This document shows positions 26,701 through 34,778 of a stretch of 64,000 nucleotides of DNA, piece by piece. The position numbers and the translations under genes were made by a program. The notes beneath the pieces were generated by a model. The model had not been told where the DNA came from, ran no database searches, and saw only the letters and a list, made by a program, of their open reading frames with translations. Position 1 is the stretch's first letter. The number at the start of each line of letters is the position of its first letter. Source of the DNA: Chitinophaga sp. SYP-B3965 (GTDB lineage: Bacteria > Bacteroidota > Bacteroidia > Chitinophagales > Chitinophagaceae); NCBI RefSeq assembly GCF_009647655.1, contig NZ_WJFD01000001.1:2976001-3040000 (forward strand), in the 5' to 3' direction.

Positions 26701-26845
26701 TCGAGATCGCTTTGATAACGATCGATGCACCGGGAAGGCTGAGGTTGTCTTTGTCGATCACACGGCCGGAAATGAGGCCTTGTGAAAAGAGATGCAGGGG
26801 CATGAGGAATAACATCAACAGGGTTGAAGTGTAGAATTGTTTCAT
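23729..26845 (-). CDS. TonB-dependent receptor with CarboxypepD-like domain
   Basis: This 1038-residue outer-membrane receptor has a signal peptide ending HLFSQ, a CarboxypepD regulatory-like domain (ISGRVIDKDNLSLPGASIVI, about 25-100), a plug with IGRFPDPNIGDALKRVPGI, VSVRGTDPSKSTININGT and AITPDMDGDAIGGVINLIT, and a large barrel. The plug is of the type seen in the Caulobacter/Xanthomonas-like TonB receptor family, not SusC, and no SusD is present. The next gene upstream on the same strand encodes a secreted phosphatase, so import of a phosphorylated or phosphate-derived substrate is possible but not shown. It ends at a hairpin terminator and has its own upstream region. Confidence 0.88.
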   Translation of the reverse strand: MKQFYTSTLLMLFLMPLHLFSQGLISGRVIDKDNLSLPGASIVIKAISRNAVSDVTGSFKLLNIPDGTHVVTISYIGFKTFEKTVTIQNGAAVKLDAVLTAGGSKDLQAVEISGSSVSALKALNQQKNSNRIMNVISADQIGRFPDPNIGDALKRVPGIYVQLDQGEASLVSVRGTDPSKSTININGTNMSGTGNDRSVGINAVPSDMVQSVEVTKAITPDMDGDAIGGVINLITRKAPYKRMLSLTGGSGYSFMIKKPMANANLVFGDRYGKKKQFGVMVSGSYYKQSLGSNMHGSDWGDTKWVDDKTYFMPKYLSMEQILLERIRQSYTLGLDYKFNEKHSIALTGIFNNYKDWRQRYTLKVDDIGADYPTNWKRAAGYERNTAQGKKVKDSNKDMIDDVTKEYYVDRTNDPFHPQYDPELERHVNGGVNDKNGAVIAQKIINLGLEGQHILGKVKVEWKGSYMKNRGDNPDARNLELESEMEKTVQMDYTNPRFIKATGGTGIDNVLESLKGRPTNNSDTVDTWYADSYNGSDKRSFTRQYLAQLDVTIPLWEGKFANTLKLGGKYRGMTKENTILNQVVWKPGIDPTRKAEYDQKVANGEKVNIEDYRDWGHFWNGYGNSMKNVSRSLFPNSRYEVGSTVTTEWVSHQDVSYAGNTEHFIKDATKVDALAGNYNGAEGISAGYLMSTQQLGSKLSLIGGLRFEYSTLKYEGYNYNKKIDKIEDEKIVSNTNSLDLMPAFHIKYTPTKQSVYRFAYTRTISRPAYGDIAPKMNVSIKDKTVSEGNPYLTPTLSNNLDLLGEYYTGGTGLISGGVYLKNISNYTVIKKDAVKFSQVDAFVLTPEELAAKEGVTPAVLTDYKKYYDPLKANDELLQRTKPGNAGTANLLGVEIAFQRSLSFLPKPLSNLSVYANYTHNWIFTKKGEPELPGTAKDILNLSIAYEVSRFSARVSFNNTSAFSTITGSLPDHKGDVYYDKVYYLDANMNFFLSKKVVIYANANNLLNQSQRRYMWQPQYTYSSLYTGATAQIGVKLNLL

Positions 26846-26861
26846 ACAGGTTTTAGTATTA

Positions 26862-26925
26862 GTTTGGGATATGATGTAAATCTACCTGTACTGTTTAACC
26901 AAATTATTACGGGGGTGTTAAGGGA
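26862..26925 (-). promoter_or_regulatory. TonB receptor upstream region with TTAA-type direct repeats
   Basis: On the minus strand CCTTAAC, CGTAAT and GGTTAAAC recur with starts 11-12 bp apart, followed by TAGATTTA, one mismatch from a TAnnTTTG element. Direct repeats at 11-bp spacing are the layout of PhoB boxes, and TTAAC cores occur in cyanobacterial Pho boxes. The phosphatase gene upstream has a similar set. Phosphate control is only a hypothesis. Confidence 0.3.
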
Positions 26926-26930
26926 TCAAT

Positions 26931-26965
26931 AATAAAAAATCCCGGTACACAATGTGTACCGGGAT
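26931..26965 (-). terminator. Intrinsic terminator after the phosphatase gene
   Basis: A perfect 12-bp stem (ATCCCGGTACAC with GTGTACCGGGAT), with a 3-base loop, is followed on the minus strand by a run of six T. It lies about 130 bp after the phosphatase stop codon. The stretch between them, 26966-27092, shows no gene. Confidence 0.85.
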
Positions 26966-27092
26966 GCGTGTGAATCAAATATTAACTATACTATTAGAAC
27001 AGTTCAGGTTTGTTTATTCAGAAAACGATCTTTCATTATCTGCTCAGAAAATATCTACGTATTACCCAATTTAGCAAACGCATGATCATTAC

Positions 27093-28697
27093 TTATTTAG
27101 AAACATTCACGATGAAAGTATCTTTAATACAAGTGTAATTATCCTGCACCTCATACACCGTTTTACCGGCAGATGGCTTCACTGTAATACTTCTCTCCGC
27201 ACTTTTACCTTTATTCCATTTATAAGTACCTGCAAAAGATGCAGTCAGTGTAGCGCTCTGCCCTTTCTTCAGGTTAATGGTAGTCGTTTTATTCACATCT
27301 TTCATCATCACAAAATGGTCCCTGATCTGGCCATCTGCGCAAAGCCATTTCAACTCCAGTTTATTACCATCCACTTCCACCATGGAAGCACCACCTGCTT
27401 CGTTATAAGAATAATAAAATGCATTATGCGGATAAGTAGCCTGGCGGCCACCTTGTGCACCAGCTGAACCAGTTACCACATAAACAGTACCTGCATTGGT
27501 CACAGGGTCTTTAATGTAAGGGCAGGAATTGTCTGATCCATCGTATAAAGCAGAAGAACCGCTCATGTTATGCGTGGCAGAATCAAAGGTCTCTTCCATA
27601 CCATAATGCCCATGCATTAAACGGGAACGCTCATATACGTGACTGTGACCGCAAAGGATCAGATCCACGCCATAACGTTCCAGGATACGGATAAAGTTCT
27701 CACGGATCCTAACCAGTTCTCCTTCTTTATCAGAATTATGAGAGCCCATGGTATAAGGAGGATGATGCCAGTAAGCAACTACCCAGCCTCTGCGCGTATT
27801 CTTAAATGCTTCCAGGTCTTTTTTGATCCATTGTACCTGTGCGCCTAATGTATCATACATCCGGGTGCTGGCCATATCTTCCTTACCATAAGAATCCAGG
27901 GAAAGGAAATGCACATTCCCGATATCGAAAGAATAGAAAGCCTGTGTATTAGAAGCAACACCACCAGCTTCTCCATTAGTAGGCATAGAGAAGTTCTGAT
28001 AGTAAGCAATGGCTTTACTGCCCTGGGAAGTAGCCTTGAAACGATACAGATCGTTGTAATCATGGTTACCCGGAGCCGGGAACAAAGGATATTTCTTCAG
28101 CAGGTTATCTTTATAGATGTTGAAGAACTTCTCCTGGAATTCAGGATCAGTACCGCTGGAATAAGCGTTATCACCCAACAGTATCCATGCATCCATTGGT
28201 TTATCTTCCAAATATTTAACAGCCTGATCCCTTACGGTCCGCTGATTGATAGAGTTGTTACCACAATCCCCGAACACACCAATACGTACTGGTCCTTCTG
28301 TACCCGGTACAGGCATGGTCACGAAATAGTTATCAGCATCCATTTGCAAGGTATCTCCGTTACCACCACCAATAGAATAATAATACTTTGTGCGTGGTTG
28401 CAGACCACTTACCTGTACTTTATGCTCAAAAGTAAGGATGGAATCTTCTGCCATCTTATCCAGTTGCCCTAAAGTAGTACCATAAGTAACCACACTTCTG
28501 GTCAGTGCGTTCGTTCTCCAGCGGATGATGATGCTTTTATCTGTAGCCACCTGTAAATAAGGGCCTCTCATCAGACCAGCCTGTAATACATTGGGCTTGC
28601 GTTCCTGTGGTTTGGGCTTTGGGGTTGTTGTTTCCTGTGCATTCACCTGTATACAGGTAAACACGCATAACAGCGCGAATAAAGATCTGATGCTCAT
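27093..28697 (-). CDS. Secreted purple-acid-phosphatase-like metallophosphoesterase
   Basis: This 534-residue exported enzyme has a signal peptide ending VNAQ and an N-terminal fibronectin-III-like domain (RGPYLQVATDKSIIIRWRT). The metallophosphoesterase core carries all five metal-site blocks of purple acid phosphatases: GDCG, LLGDNAY, GNHDY, VAYWHHPPY and CGHSHVYERS. A beta domain of about 90 residues with two Cys near the end follows. It should hydrolyse phosphate monoesters in the periplasm or outside the cell. It lies between a TonB receptor (downstream) and a di-haem peroxidase (upstream) on the same strand, each apparently with its own promoter. Confidence 0.9.
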   Translation of the reverse strand: MSIRSLFALLCVFTCIQVNAQETTTPKPKPQERKPNVLQAGLMRGPYLQVATDKSIIIRWRTNALTRSVVTYGTTLGQLDKMAEDSILTFEHKVQVSGLQPRTKYYYSIGGGNGDTLQMDADNYFVTMPVPGTEGPVRIGVFGDCGNNSINQRTVRDQAVKYLEDKPMDAWILLGDNAYSSGTDPEFQEKFFNIYKDNLLKKYPLFPAPGNHDYNDLYRFKATSQGSKAIAYYQNFSMPTNGEAGGVASNTQAFYSFDIGNVHFLSLDSYGKEDMASTRMYDTLGAQVQWIKKDLEAFKNTRRGWVVAYWHHPPYTMGSHNSDKEGELVRIRENFIRILERYGVDLILCGHSHVYERSRLMHGHYGMEETFDSATHNMSGSSALYDGSDNSCPYIKDPVTNAGTVYVVTGSAGAQGGRQATYPHNAFYYSYNEAGGASMVEVDGNKLELKWLCADGQIRDHFVMMKDVNKTTTINLKKGQSATLTASFAGTYKWNKGKSAERSITVKPSAGKTVYEVQDNYTCIKDTFIVNVSK

Positions 28698-28699
28698 GT

Positions 28700-28792
28700 T
28701 TATTAAAAAGTTTTAATCCTACGTAATTGCGCTGCCAAATTAGACGCTTCCTGCCGTTTGCTGTAACAAAGGCAGTTAACAAATCTTTAAGC
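28700..28792 (-). promoter_or_regulatory. Phosphatase upstream region with TTAA-type repeats
   Basis: On the minus strand the series CTTAAA, TGTTAAC and TGTTAC appears with core spacings of 11 and 13 bp. About 20 bp after the last copy is CTAATTTG, close to a -7 element, and the ATG follows at 28697. The set resembles the one ahead of the TonB receptor. A Pho-type operator is a hypothesis only. Confidence 0.3.
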
Positions 28793-28805
28793 AATTGTGA
28801 ACACC

Positions 28806-30704
28806 CTATGGCAGCGAGTCTTCCAGTGCCCGCATAAAAGCAGTCACATCAGCTACCTCTTCCTTTGTCAACTGCAAAGGCACGGATGATAATGTTTGTG
28901 TGGGTGTAGCCAATCCGATACCACTTCCACCACCCTTGTTATAGAACTCCACCACATTCTCCAATGTGGTAAATGCCCCATTATGCATATAAGGCCCTGT
29001 CGCTGATACATTCCGCACAGTAGGTGTTTTAAATGCCTGCTCATAATACGAAATAGGGAATACATCAAAGCGGCCTTTATCATCATCTGCCAGCGGTTTT
29101 GCCAGGTCTTCGTTCTTTGGGGTACCGAGTACTTCCAACTCCGTGAGTTGGTACAAAGGCGGCACCAGTCCATTAAAGAGCGGTGCAAAGTGACAAGTGC
29201 CACATTGTGCCTTACCCATGAATAAATTAAAACCTCTTTTCTGTGCGGCATTCATCACCATCGTATCACCTCCCATATACTGATCAAAAGGGGAATTACG
29301 CGGATTCAGGGAACGCACAAAAGCAGCCAGTGCAACCGCTACTTTTTCTGCCTTCATACTGCTATCCGGAAATACCTGTTTAAACAGTACCGCATAAGCT
29401 GGTAGTGTTAAGACCTTTGCAATATCCCCATTCATTTCAGTCGGGTTGTGTATCACATCCAGCGCCTGTTCTTCCAAACTCTTTGTACGTCCTTCCCAGA
29501 ACTGCCCATACTGGAATCCCGAATACAACAGAGAAGGTGCATTCCGTTTTACATGGGAATGCCCATCAAATGCAACACTGTTGGCCAGGCCATCCGTGAA
29601 ATGTTTCTCCGGGCGATGGCAGGTAGCGCAGCTTATTTTATTATTGCCGGACAATGCCGTTTCATGAAAAAGCATTTTCCCTAACCGGATCAATGCAGCA
29701 TTCACCGTGGTGCCGTAAGAAGCAAAAGCATCCTCAGCAATAAACTTATACAATCCAGGTGTGGCTGCAACACCGGATAAGGGGAAAGTTTCTATCGTAT
29801 CAGTGGCAGCATTAGAAGGAAATGCATCTATATTGATAGCATCCTTACTGAACAGGTCTTCCGCATTATAATTCAATACACCACCCGTTGTATTATGCAC
29901 CAGCTGCATATCCTTGATCATGTAACCAAAAGTCCTTTGCAAAGGCAAAGCATATAACTGCAGGAAACGTAAACGATCAAAGGTATCAAAGTCTTTACCC
30001 GCCTGCAGGAATTGCAGGCTCTTATCCAGGTAATAAGCCACACTGTCTGCATAACGCGCACGTTTATCCAGGTAAGGTGCCAGTACAACTTTCACGGCGT
30101 TCAGCGCTTCATAAGATTCAGGAATACCTGATTTCAATAATGGCGCATCAAACCCTGAAATACCCAATGTATAAATGCGGATCAGCTCTATGCGCAAACT
30201 TTCCAGTATCTGTTTATCATCTGCTGTAAATCCGTACAGCAGGGATAACAGATCTTCCGCAGAAGAATTGATCACATTCACCTGCTCCAGTAATTCCGAT
30301 TTATGCTCCGCCACATCATCTTCATACAACAGGGCTTCCATCACCTGCATGCCTACAGGTTCCTGGTATTCCATATAAGGTTCTTCTATCTCTGTTTTAG
30401 CGGGACTGTTATAAATGAGGCTGGAGCTCTTTAAGAAATATTCAAGGAAGAATTCGATCTTTTTATACTGTAACCGGCAATTTTTTAATTGCTGCCGGGC
30501 CATGATAACACTGGCGGAATCATCTTTTTTGATGGCCTGAACAGCGGACTGCAAAGCCTCCGTAGCAACTGCAAAACCCTGCGCCCCCGACCGGAAATAC
30601 TTCACCGTTGGTTCTAATCCTATGGATGAACCAGAGAAGGTGGTCAGGCTCATCAATACACAAAGACAAAAGCCTGGTAATAACAGTCGTTTTATCGTTA
30701 CCAT
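28806..30704 (-). CDS. Di-haem cytochrome c peroxidase with imelysin-like N-terminal domain
   Basis: This 632-residue exported protein has two parts. Residues about 280-630 are a MauG/CcpA-type di-haem peroxidase with two haem c sites, Cys359-Cys362-His363 (SCATCH) and Cys501-Cys504-His505 (QCGTCH), plus the typical RNAPSLLYS, DQYMGGD and FKTPTVRNV motifs. Residues about 30-270 are all-helical, with EPVGMQVMEALLYEDD in the place of the GxHxIE region of imelysin (peptidase M75-like) domains. Imelysin proteins are often linked to iron uptake and to di-haem oxidoreductases; here the two seem fused. It should act in the periplasm; whether it is a peroxidase or a different di-haem oxidase is open. 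Confidence 0.85.
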   Translation of the reverse strand: MVTIKRLLLPGFCLCVLMSLTTFSGSSIGLEPTVKYFRSGAQGFAVATEALQSAVQAIKKDDSASVIMARQQLKNCRLQYKKIEFFLEYFLKSSSLIYNSPAKTEIEEPYMEYQEPVGMQVMEALLYEDDVAEHKSELLEQVNVINSSAEDLLSLLYGFTADDKQILESLRIELIRIYTLGISGFDAPLLKSGIPESYEALNAVKVVLAPYLDKRARYADSVAYYLDKSLQFLQAGKDFDTFDRLRFLQLYALPLQRTFGYMIKDMQLVHNTTGGVLNYNAEDLFSKDAINIDAFPSNAATDTIETFPLSGVAATPGLYKFIAEDAFASYGTTVNAALIRLGKMLFHETALSGNNKISCATCHRPEKHFTDGLANSVAFDGHSHVKRNAPSLLYSGFQYGQFWEGRTKSLEEQALDVIHNPTEMNGDIAKVLTLPAYAVLFKQVFPDSSMKAEKVAVALAAFVRSLNPRNSPFDQYMGGDTMVMNAAQKRGFNLFMGKAQCGTCHFAPLFNGLVPPLYQLTELEVLGTPKNEDLAKPLADDDKGRFDVFPISYYEQAFKTPTVRNVSATGPYMHNGAFTTLENVVEFYNKGGGSGIGLATPTQTLSSVPLQLTKEEVADVTAFMRALEDSLP

Positions 30705-30763
30705 AACGCAAAAGTAGCTTTCCTGTCCGCAGCCTGTTATCTGTTCATCATAATTTAATATGA

Positions 30764-31522
30764 TCAGGTTGGGATATTATAAGTATTCATCACTTCCTCA
30801 ATATCATCAAAAGAAGGCCGGATAAAGCCAAAGGCCGGATTATCCAGGTCATGGATGATGCTCACAATGATCACACTCATGAAAACAAATATAAAAGACG
30901 TGATCCGGTAGCGGTTTCCATTGTTCTTACTGATATAACCGATCAATACACTCAGGCACATGGAGAAGAGGAACAACACCCAAAGGATCATCTTTGGCAG
31001 CGTGCGGTGATAAGAATGCATCAGCCTGTAATAAGTGGATTCCACCCGGTCCGTTTTAGCCATCAGGGTACTGATCCTGTCCCATTCTGCCGGATGCGCC
31101 GCCAGGTATTGCTGCATATGCTGGTCAAAATTGCTGTCCAGGCTGTCTATGCTCCGGACCCTTTCCACCACTTTTTCCCGGGTAGTGCCCACCGGCAGTT
31201 TAATGAACTGGTAAAGGTCCGTGTAATAAAGCCGCACCTGTTCATACACCGTATGATCGTAAACAGCGGACACCCTTAATATTTCAGAAATATCTGTGGT
31301 AATGGTTTGCACCATGTTGGATCTTTCATGCGACTGGGTGCCGGATTGCACCAAAGTAAAAGAAGTAAGCAAAGCGTAAAACCCTACAATACCATTCTCC
31401 ACACCCAGCGGTTTCCAGGTATAACCTTTCTTCAATTGCCGGGCGGCTAGTCTGTTGCCCATAAAAACGCAAAGGATCAGCAGCAAGGGGTAGATAACTA
31501 AGTAGAAGATGTAGGATACCAT
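30764..31522 (-). CDS. DUF4239-like (bestrophin-like) membrane protein
   Basis: This 252-residue protein has two hydrophobic segments at each end (about 3-22 and 45-60; about 175-195 and 205-225) around a charged helical middle of about 110 residues. The pattern GIVGFYALLTSFTLVQSG early on and DLDNPAFGFIRPS near the end fits the DUF4239 family, whose function is not established (a channel-like fold has been suggested). It lies 59 bp upstream of the di-haem peroxidase on the same strand, so the two may be co-transcribed. No further role can be read. Confidence 0.65.
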   Translation of the reverse strand: MVSYIFYLVIYPLLLILCVFMGNRLAARQLKKGYTWKPLGVENGIVGFYALLTSFTLVQSGTQSHERSNMVQTITTDISEILRVSAVYDHTVYEQVRLYYTDLYQFIKLPVGTTREKVVERVRSIDSLDSNFDQHMQQYLAAHPAEWDRISTLMAKTDRVESTYYRLMHSYHRTLPKMILWVLFLFSMCLSVLIGYISKNNGNRYRITSFIFVFMSVIIVSIIHDLDNPAFGFIRPSFDDIEEVMNTYNIPT

Positions 31523-31575
31523 AGTTGTTTTTTGCTCCTATGAAGATAATTATATAATCCTTACTTTTAAATAGC

Positions 31576-32172
31576 ATGAAGAATACGATCAATGCCATCC
31601 TTCGTTTCCTCAATTCCCTCAGCAGGCCGTCAAAAGCCCGCAATATGCGCCTGCTGCGTGAACGGGGAGAAACACCAGGCTCCTTCCTGATCCGGGAAGC
31701 GGTAACAGAAGACGTACCCGCACTGGCCGTACTGCATGTGCAAACATGGAATGAAACTTATGGCACTCCCCGTTTCTCCAAATTGGGACTCCGCACACGT
31801 CAATGGCAGGAACAGTTTGCAGCAAAAGACGATAGCTGGTGCTGTTATGTTGTAGCAGATCCCAAAGGAAAACTGGTTGGCTTTGCAAAAGTGGCCCGTT
31901 ATGCGCATGCAGACCTGAAAGACTACCATGGCCAGTTAGATAAGATCTACCTCTTAAAAGATTATCAACGTATTGGCCTGGGCCGCAAGCTGGCAGGATA
32001 TTCAGCCCGCTGGCTCCTTGAAAGGAATATTTCTACGATGGTGTTATTTGGTGTCCCGCAAAATCCTACCTGTTATTTCCACGAGGCTTTAGGGGGTAAA
32101 AAGCTCATCAACAGTAAAGGCGGGTTTGATGGAGGGTATGGCTGGAAAGATATCAGTATCCTGGCTGGATAG
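31576..32172 (+). CDS. GNAT-family N-acetyltransferase
   Basis: This 198-residue cytosolic protein has the GNAT fold from about residue 38: FLIREAVTEDVPALAVLHV, KLVGFAKV, LDKIYLLKDYQRIGLGRKLAGYSA (the acetyl-CoA pyrophosphate-binding Q/RxxGxG/A site, here QRIGLG) and YFHEALGGKK. It transfers an acetyl group from acetyl-CoA to an unknown amine. The first 37 residues are an Arg-rich helix absent from most relatives. It is divergent from the DUF4239-like gene. Confidence 0.85.
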   Translation: MKNTINAILRFLNSLSRPSKARNMRLLRERGETPGSFLIREAVTEDVPALAVLHVQTWNETYGTPRFSKLGLRTRQWQEQFAAKDDSWCCYVVADPKGKLVGFAKVARYAHADLKDYHGQLDKIYLLKDYQRIGLGRKLAGYSARWLLERNISTMVLFGVPQNPTCYFHEALGGKKLINSKGGFDGGYGWKDISILAG

Positions 32173-32188
32173 CATAGTAAACTGTGGG

Positions 32189-32266
32189 CTACATAACCGG
32201 TATTATTCCTGTAAGTTATGGTCTGCATAATCTGTATTATTCCTGCAAGCCATGCGCTACATAGCC
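32189..32266. repeat. 34-bp tandem repeat at the 3' end of the GlxA-type regulator gene
   Basis: Two full 34-bp units (32189-32222 and 32223-32256), each holding CTRCATAA and TATTATTCCTG, are followed by a third, diverged start (CTACATAG at 32257) that contains the regulator stop codon. Units 1 and 2 differ at about a quarter of positions, so the duplication is old. Confidence 0.65.
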
Positions 32267-33237
32267 ATCGCCTCTTTATTATATTTGTTCCTGTAATCGA
32301 TCGGAGATAAACCTGTGATCTTTTTAAAGATCACCCTGAATGCTTTCGTATCCGCATATCCCACATCATTCATTACTTCCAGGATATTCTTCCGGCTGTT
32401 CTCAAAACTCTTCTTCGCCGATTCTATTTTTACCCGCTGCATATATTCTATCACCGTAATGGAGGTGGCCTTTTTAAATCTTCGCTCCAGACTTCTCCTG
32501 CCAAGAGAAAACATCCCCGCCAGCTGATCCACCGTAATCTTGTACTGGTAATTATTCTCAATGAATGCCTGTGCTTTTTTGATAGACTCATCATCATGAT
32601 CCCGCTGCCCCATGAACATAGAAAAAGTGGCCTGGCTCTTACGGTCTATCTCTATCTCAAATACCTTAGCAGTGAGGATCGCCGTTTCCCTGTCCGTATA
32701 TTTCTCTATGAAATGCAAAAGCAGGTTCAGGTAAGAATTAGCGCCACCGCTGGAATAGAGCCCCTGATCCTCCATCATGATCTTATCATCCACGAGTTTC
32801 ACATCCGGGAACATATGCCTGAATTCATTAGCCCTGCCCCAATGCGTAGAACATTTCCTTCCTTTTAATAAACCCGTAGCAGCCAGCAGGAATGCACCCA
32901 CACAAAGACTGGCAATCTCTGCGCCATTCTTATATTGTTGATTGATCCAGGGAATGAATTCCCTGTTCATCGCTATCGCTTTTTTAATATCACCCGTGAG
33001 TGCAGGAATAAATACCAGGTCTGTTTTTTTGACATCTTTCAACAGCAGATCCGTATGCACCGTGTACGACTTATCATGCAATAAAACTTCCTTCGTAAGT
33101 CCTACCAGGCTCACGTCGAAAGCAGCTTGTTTACCGGTTGCTTCCAGCAACTTATTTACCTCGGTGAAAATATAGCGTGGGTCATCTACACTGGCCAGCA
33201 CAGCCTCGTTGGGAACTAAGATGGTGATGTGTTTCAT
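32257..33237 (-). CDS. GlxA-type AraC regulator with DJ-1/PfpI domain
   Basis: This 326-residue cytosolic protein has an N-terminal DJ-1/PfpI-like domain (about 1-190), with IASLCVGAFLLAATGLLKGRKCSTHW at the nucleophile elbow (Cys in LCVGA), and a C-terminal AraC DNA-binding domain (about 215-315; DQLAGMFSLGRRSLERRFKKATS and MNDVGYADTKAFRVIFKKITGLSPIDYR). GlxA-type regulators sense small metabolites, often amines or amino acids, and activate catabolic genes. The ligand is unknown and no catabolic operon is adjacent. Its 3' end is part of a tandem repeat. Confidence 0.9.
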   Translation of the reverse strand: MKHITILVPNEAVLASVDDPRYIFTEVNKLLEATGKQAAFDVSLVGLTKEVLLHDKSYTVHTDLLLKDVKKTDLVFIPALTGDIKKAIAMNREFIPWINQQYKNGAEIASLCVGAFLLAATGLLKGRKCSTHWGRANEFRHMFPDVKLVDDKIMMEDQGLYSSGGANSYLNLLLHFIEKYTDRETAILTAKVFEIEIDRKSQATFSMFMGQRDHDDESIKKAQAFIENNYQYKITVDQLAGMFSLGRRSLERRFKKATSITVIEYMQRVKIESAKKSFENSRKNILEVMNDVGYADTKAFRVIFKKITGLSPIDYRNKYNKEAMAM

Positions 33238-33328
33238 GGAACTAAGGTAGGTAAAAGTGATGTCGCAAACACCCCCTTAGATTGACGGAATTGCACCGCC
33301 CCTGTTAAAGATCAAACAGGTAATTTTG

Positions 33329-34018
33329 CTAACCCGCCAGTGTTAATTGCCGTAGTTTTTCTTCGTTGGCAATGGCAATATCTTTGCCGGATAAGATGAT
33401 CAGGTTTTCCTGGATCAGTTCATTTAACATCCTGAATGTGGTTTCATAAGTGGCGCCAATGTAAGAAGCAAGGTCCTGCCGGCTCAATGAAAAATCAATA
33501 AAACCGCCTTCATTACGGCCAAATTTATCGCGCAGCGCCAGTAAGGCATAAGCTATCCTTCCCTTCACCGGCATATGCGCCAGGTTGCGCATCCTCTTTT
33601 CTGACTCCTGCAATTCCCGCGCATAGAACATCATCATCTCATACATCAGGTCCTGGTTCACTTTCAGGGAAGCCTGGAAAAATTCCAGTTCAAAGAAACA
33701 AACAGTGGCCGCTTCCAGAACAGTAGCCGTAACAGGATATACCAATTCCGTTCCGATGCCCCGGTGCCCCACAATATCTCCTGCTTTTGCAAAACGTACG
33801 ATCAGTTCTTTTTCTTCCCCCCAATGTTTATGCACTTTCACTTTTCCCGTATGGAGAAAGTAAACACCATTCACCGGATCTCCTTCCTTAAATAACTCTG
33901 CACCTTTCTTCAGCGCAAAGTTCTTCCGCTCATGCGTGATAGCCGGCTTCCATTCTTTTACACACAGTTTGCAAACGAGACAGGTTTGCAGGTCACATCC
34001 CTGCTTGTCTTTCTTCAT
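33329..34018 (-). CDS. Crp/Fnr-family regulator with an N-terminal cysteine cluster
   Basis: This 229-residue cytosolic regulator has a cyclic-nucleotide-like sensor fold (about 30-145) and a C-terminal Crp-type winged helix (SLSRQDLASYIGATYETTFRMLNEL). The N-terminus carries Cys8-x4-Cys13-x2-Cys16-x2-Cys19, a spacing suited to an iron-sulfur cluster as in FNR, though the arrangement differs from E. coli FNR. Its gene overlaps the end of cobA by 26 bp, and both are divergent from the nitrite/nitrate operon. It is therefore the best candidate regulator of nitrate assimilation here, possibly sensing oxygen or nitrogen oxides. The overlap implies translational coupling with cobA. Confidence 0.88.
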   Translation of the reverse strand: MKKDKQGCDLQTCLVCKLCVKEWKPAITHERKNFALKKGAELFKEGDPVNGVYFLHTGKVKVHKHWGEEKELIVRFAKAGDIVGHRGIGTELVYPVTATVLEAATVCFFELEFFQASLKVNQDLMYEMMMFYARELQESEKRMRNLAHMPVKGRIAYALLALRDKFGRNEGGFIDFSLSRQDLASYIGATYETTFRMLNELIQENLIILSGKDIAIANEEKLRQLTLAG

Positions 34019-34778
34019 ATCTTTCTACCTTTTGCGATTGAACGAGGATATCTGGCAAAGCCTCCCGCCATCTCACCACTTCTCCTATTATTATGATGGC
34101 TGGATTTTCCAGCCCTGCATGTGCCGCTTTAAATATAATATCCCTCACCGTACCCGTCACCATTTTTTCTTCCGGGGTGGTACCATTTTGTATAATGGCC
34201 ACCGGCATCGTGGCTTTACCGAAACTGCTGAACAGGTCCATGATCTCTCCTAACTTACTCATGGCCATTAAGATCACTACCGTGGCAGTGGATTGTGCAG
34301 CGAGTCGCAGGTCATCTGAAATACTGCCATGGCGGGTGGTACCTGTTGTGATCCAAAGACTTTCCGCTGTTCCTCTCAAGGTAAGCGGAATCATCTGACC
34401 AGCCGGAACAGCCAGTGCACTGGAAATACCGGGTACAATATTTACGGGTATCCCTGCGCGGGTAGCTGCTTCAATTTCCTCTGCCGCCCTGCCAAAAATG
34501 AAGGGGTCCCCTCCTTTCAGCCTTACCACATGCCCAAAAGCGAAAGCACTGCTGACGATCAATTCATTGATCTCCTGCTGGGATAAAGCATGGCAACCAT
34601 ATCGTTTGCCCACAAAACTCACCCGGGCATTCGCCCCCGCATATTCCAATAATGCCGGATTCACCAATGCATCATATAATATAACATCTGCCTCCCGGAT
34701 GGTCCGGATAGCTTTTAAGGTGATCATTTCCGGATCTCCGGGTCCGGCACCTACTAAAGATAAGGATGGTTTAGGCAT
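33993..34778 (-). CDS. cobA: Uroporphyrinogen-III C-methyltransferase
   Basis: This 261-residue enzyme uses S-adenosylmethionine to methylate uroporphyrinogen III at C2 and C7, giving precorrin-2 on the way to sirohaem, the cofactor of the NirB nitrite reductase encoded next door. Family motifs are SLVGAGPGDPEMITLKA, VRLKGGDPFIFGRAAEE, VPGISSALAVPAGQMIPLT and ILMAMSKLGEIM. It lacks the CysG dehydrogenase/chelatase domain, so those steps must be encoded elsewhere. It is first in a two-gene minus-strand unit with the Crp/Fnr regulator. Confidence 0.95.
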   Translation of the reverse strand: MPKPSLSLVGAGPGDPEMITLKAIRTIREADVILYDALVNPALLEYAGANARVSFVGKRYGCHALSQQEINELIVSSAFAFGHVVRLKGGDPFIFGRAAEEIEAATRAGIPVNIVPGISSALAVPAGQMIPLTLRGTAESLWITTGTTRHGSISDDLRLAAQSTATVVILMAMSKLGEIMDLFSSFGKATMPVAIIQNGTTPEEKMVTGTVRDIIFKAAHAGLENPAIIIIGEVVRWREALPDILVQSQKVERYEERQAGM

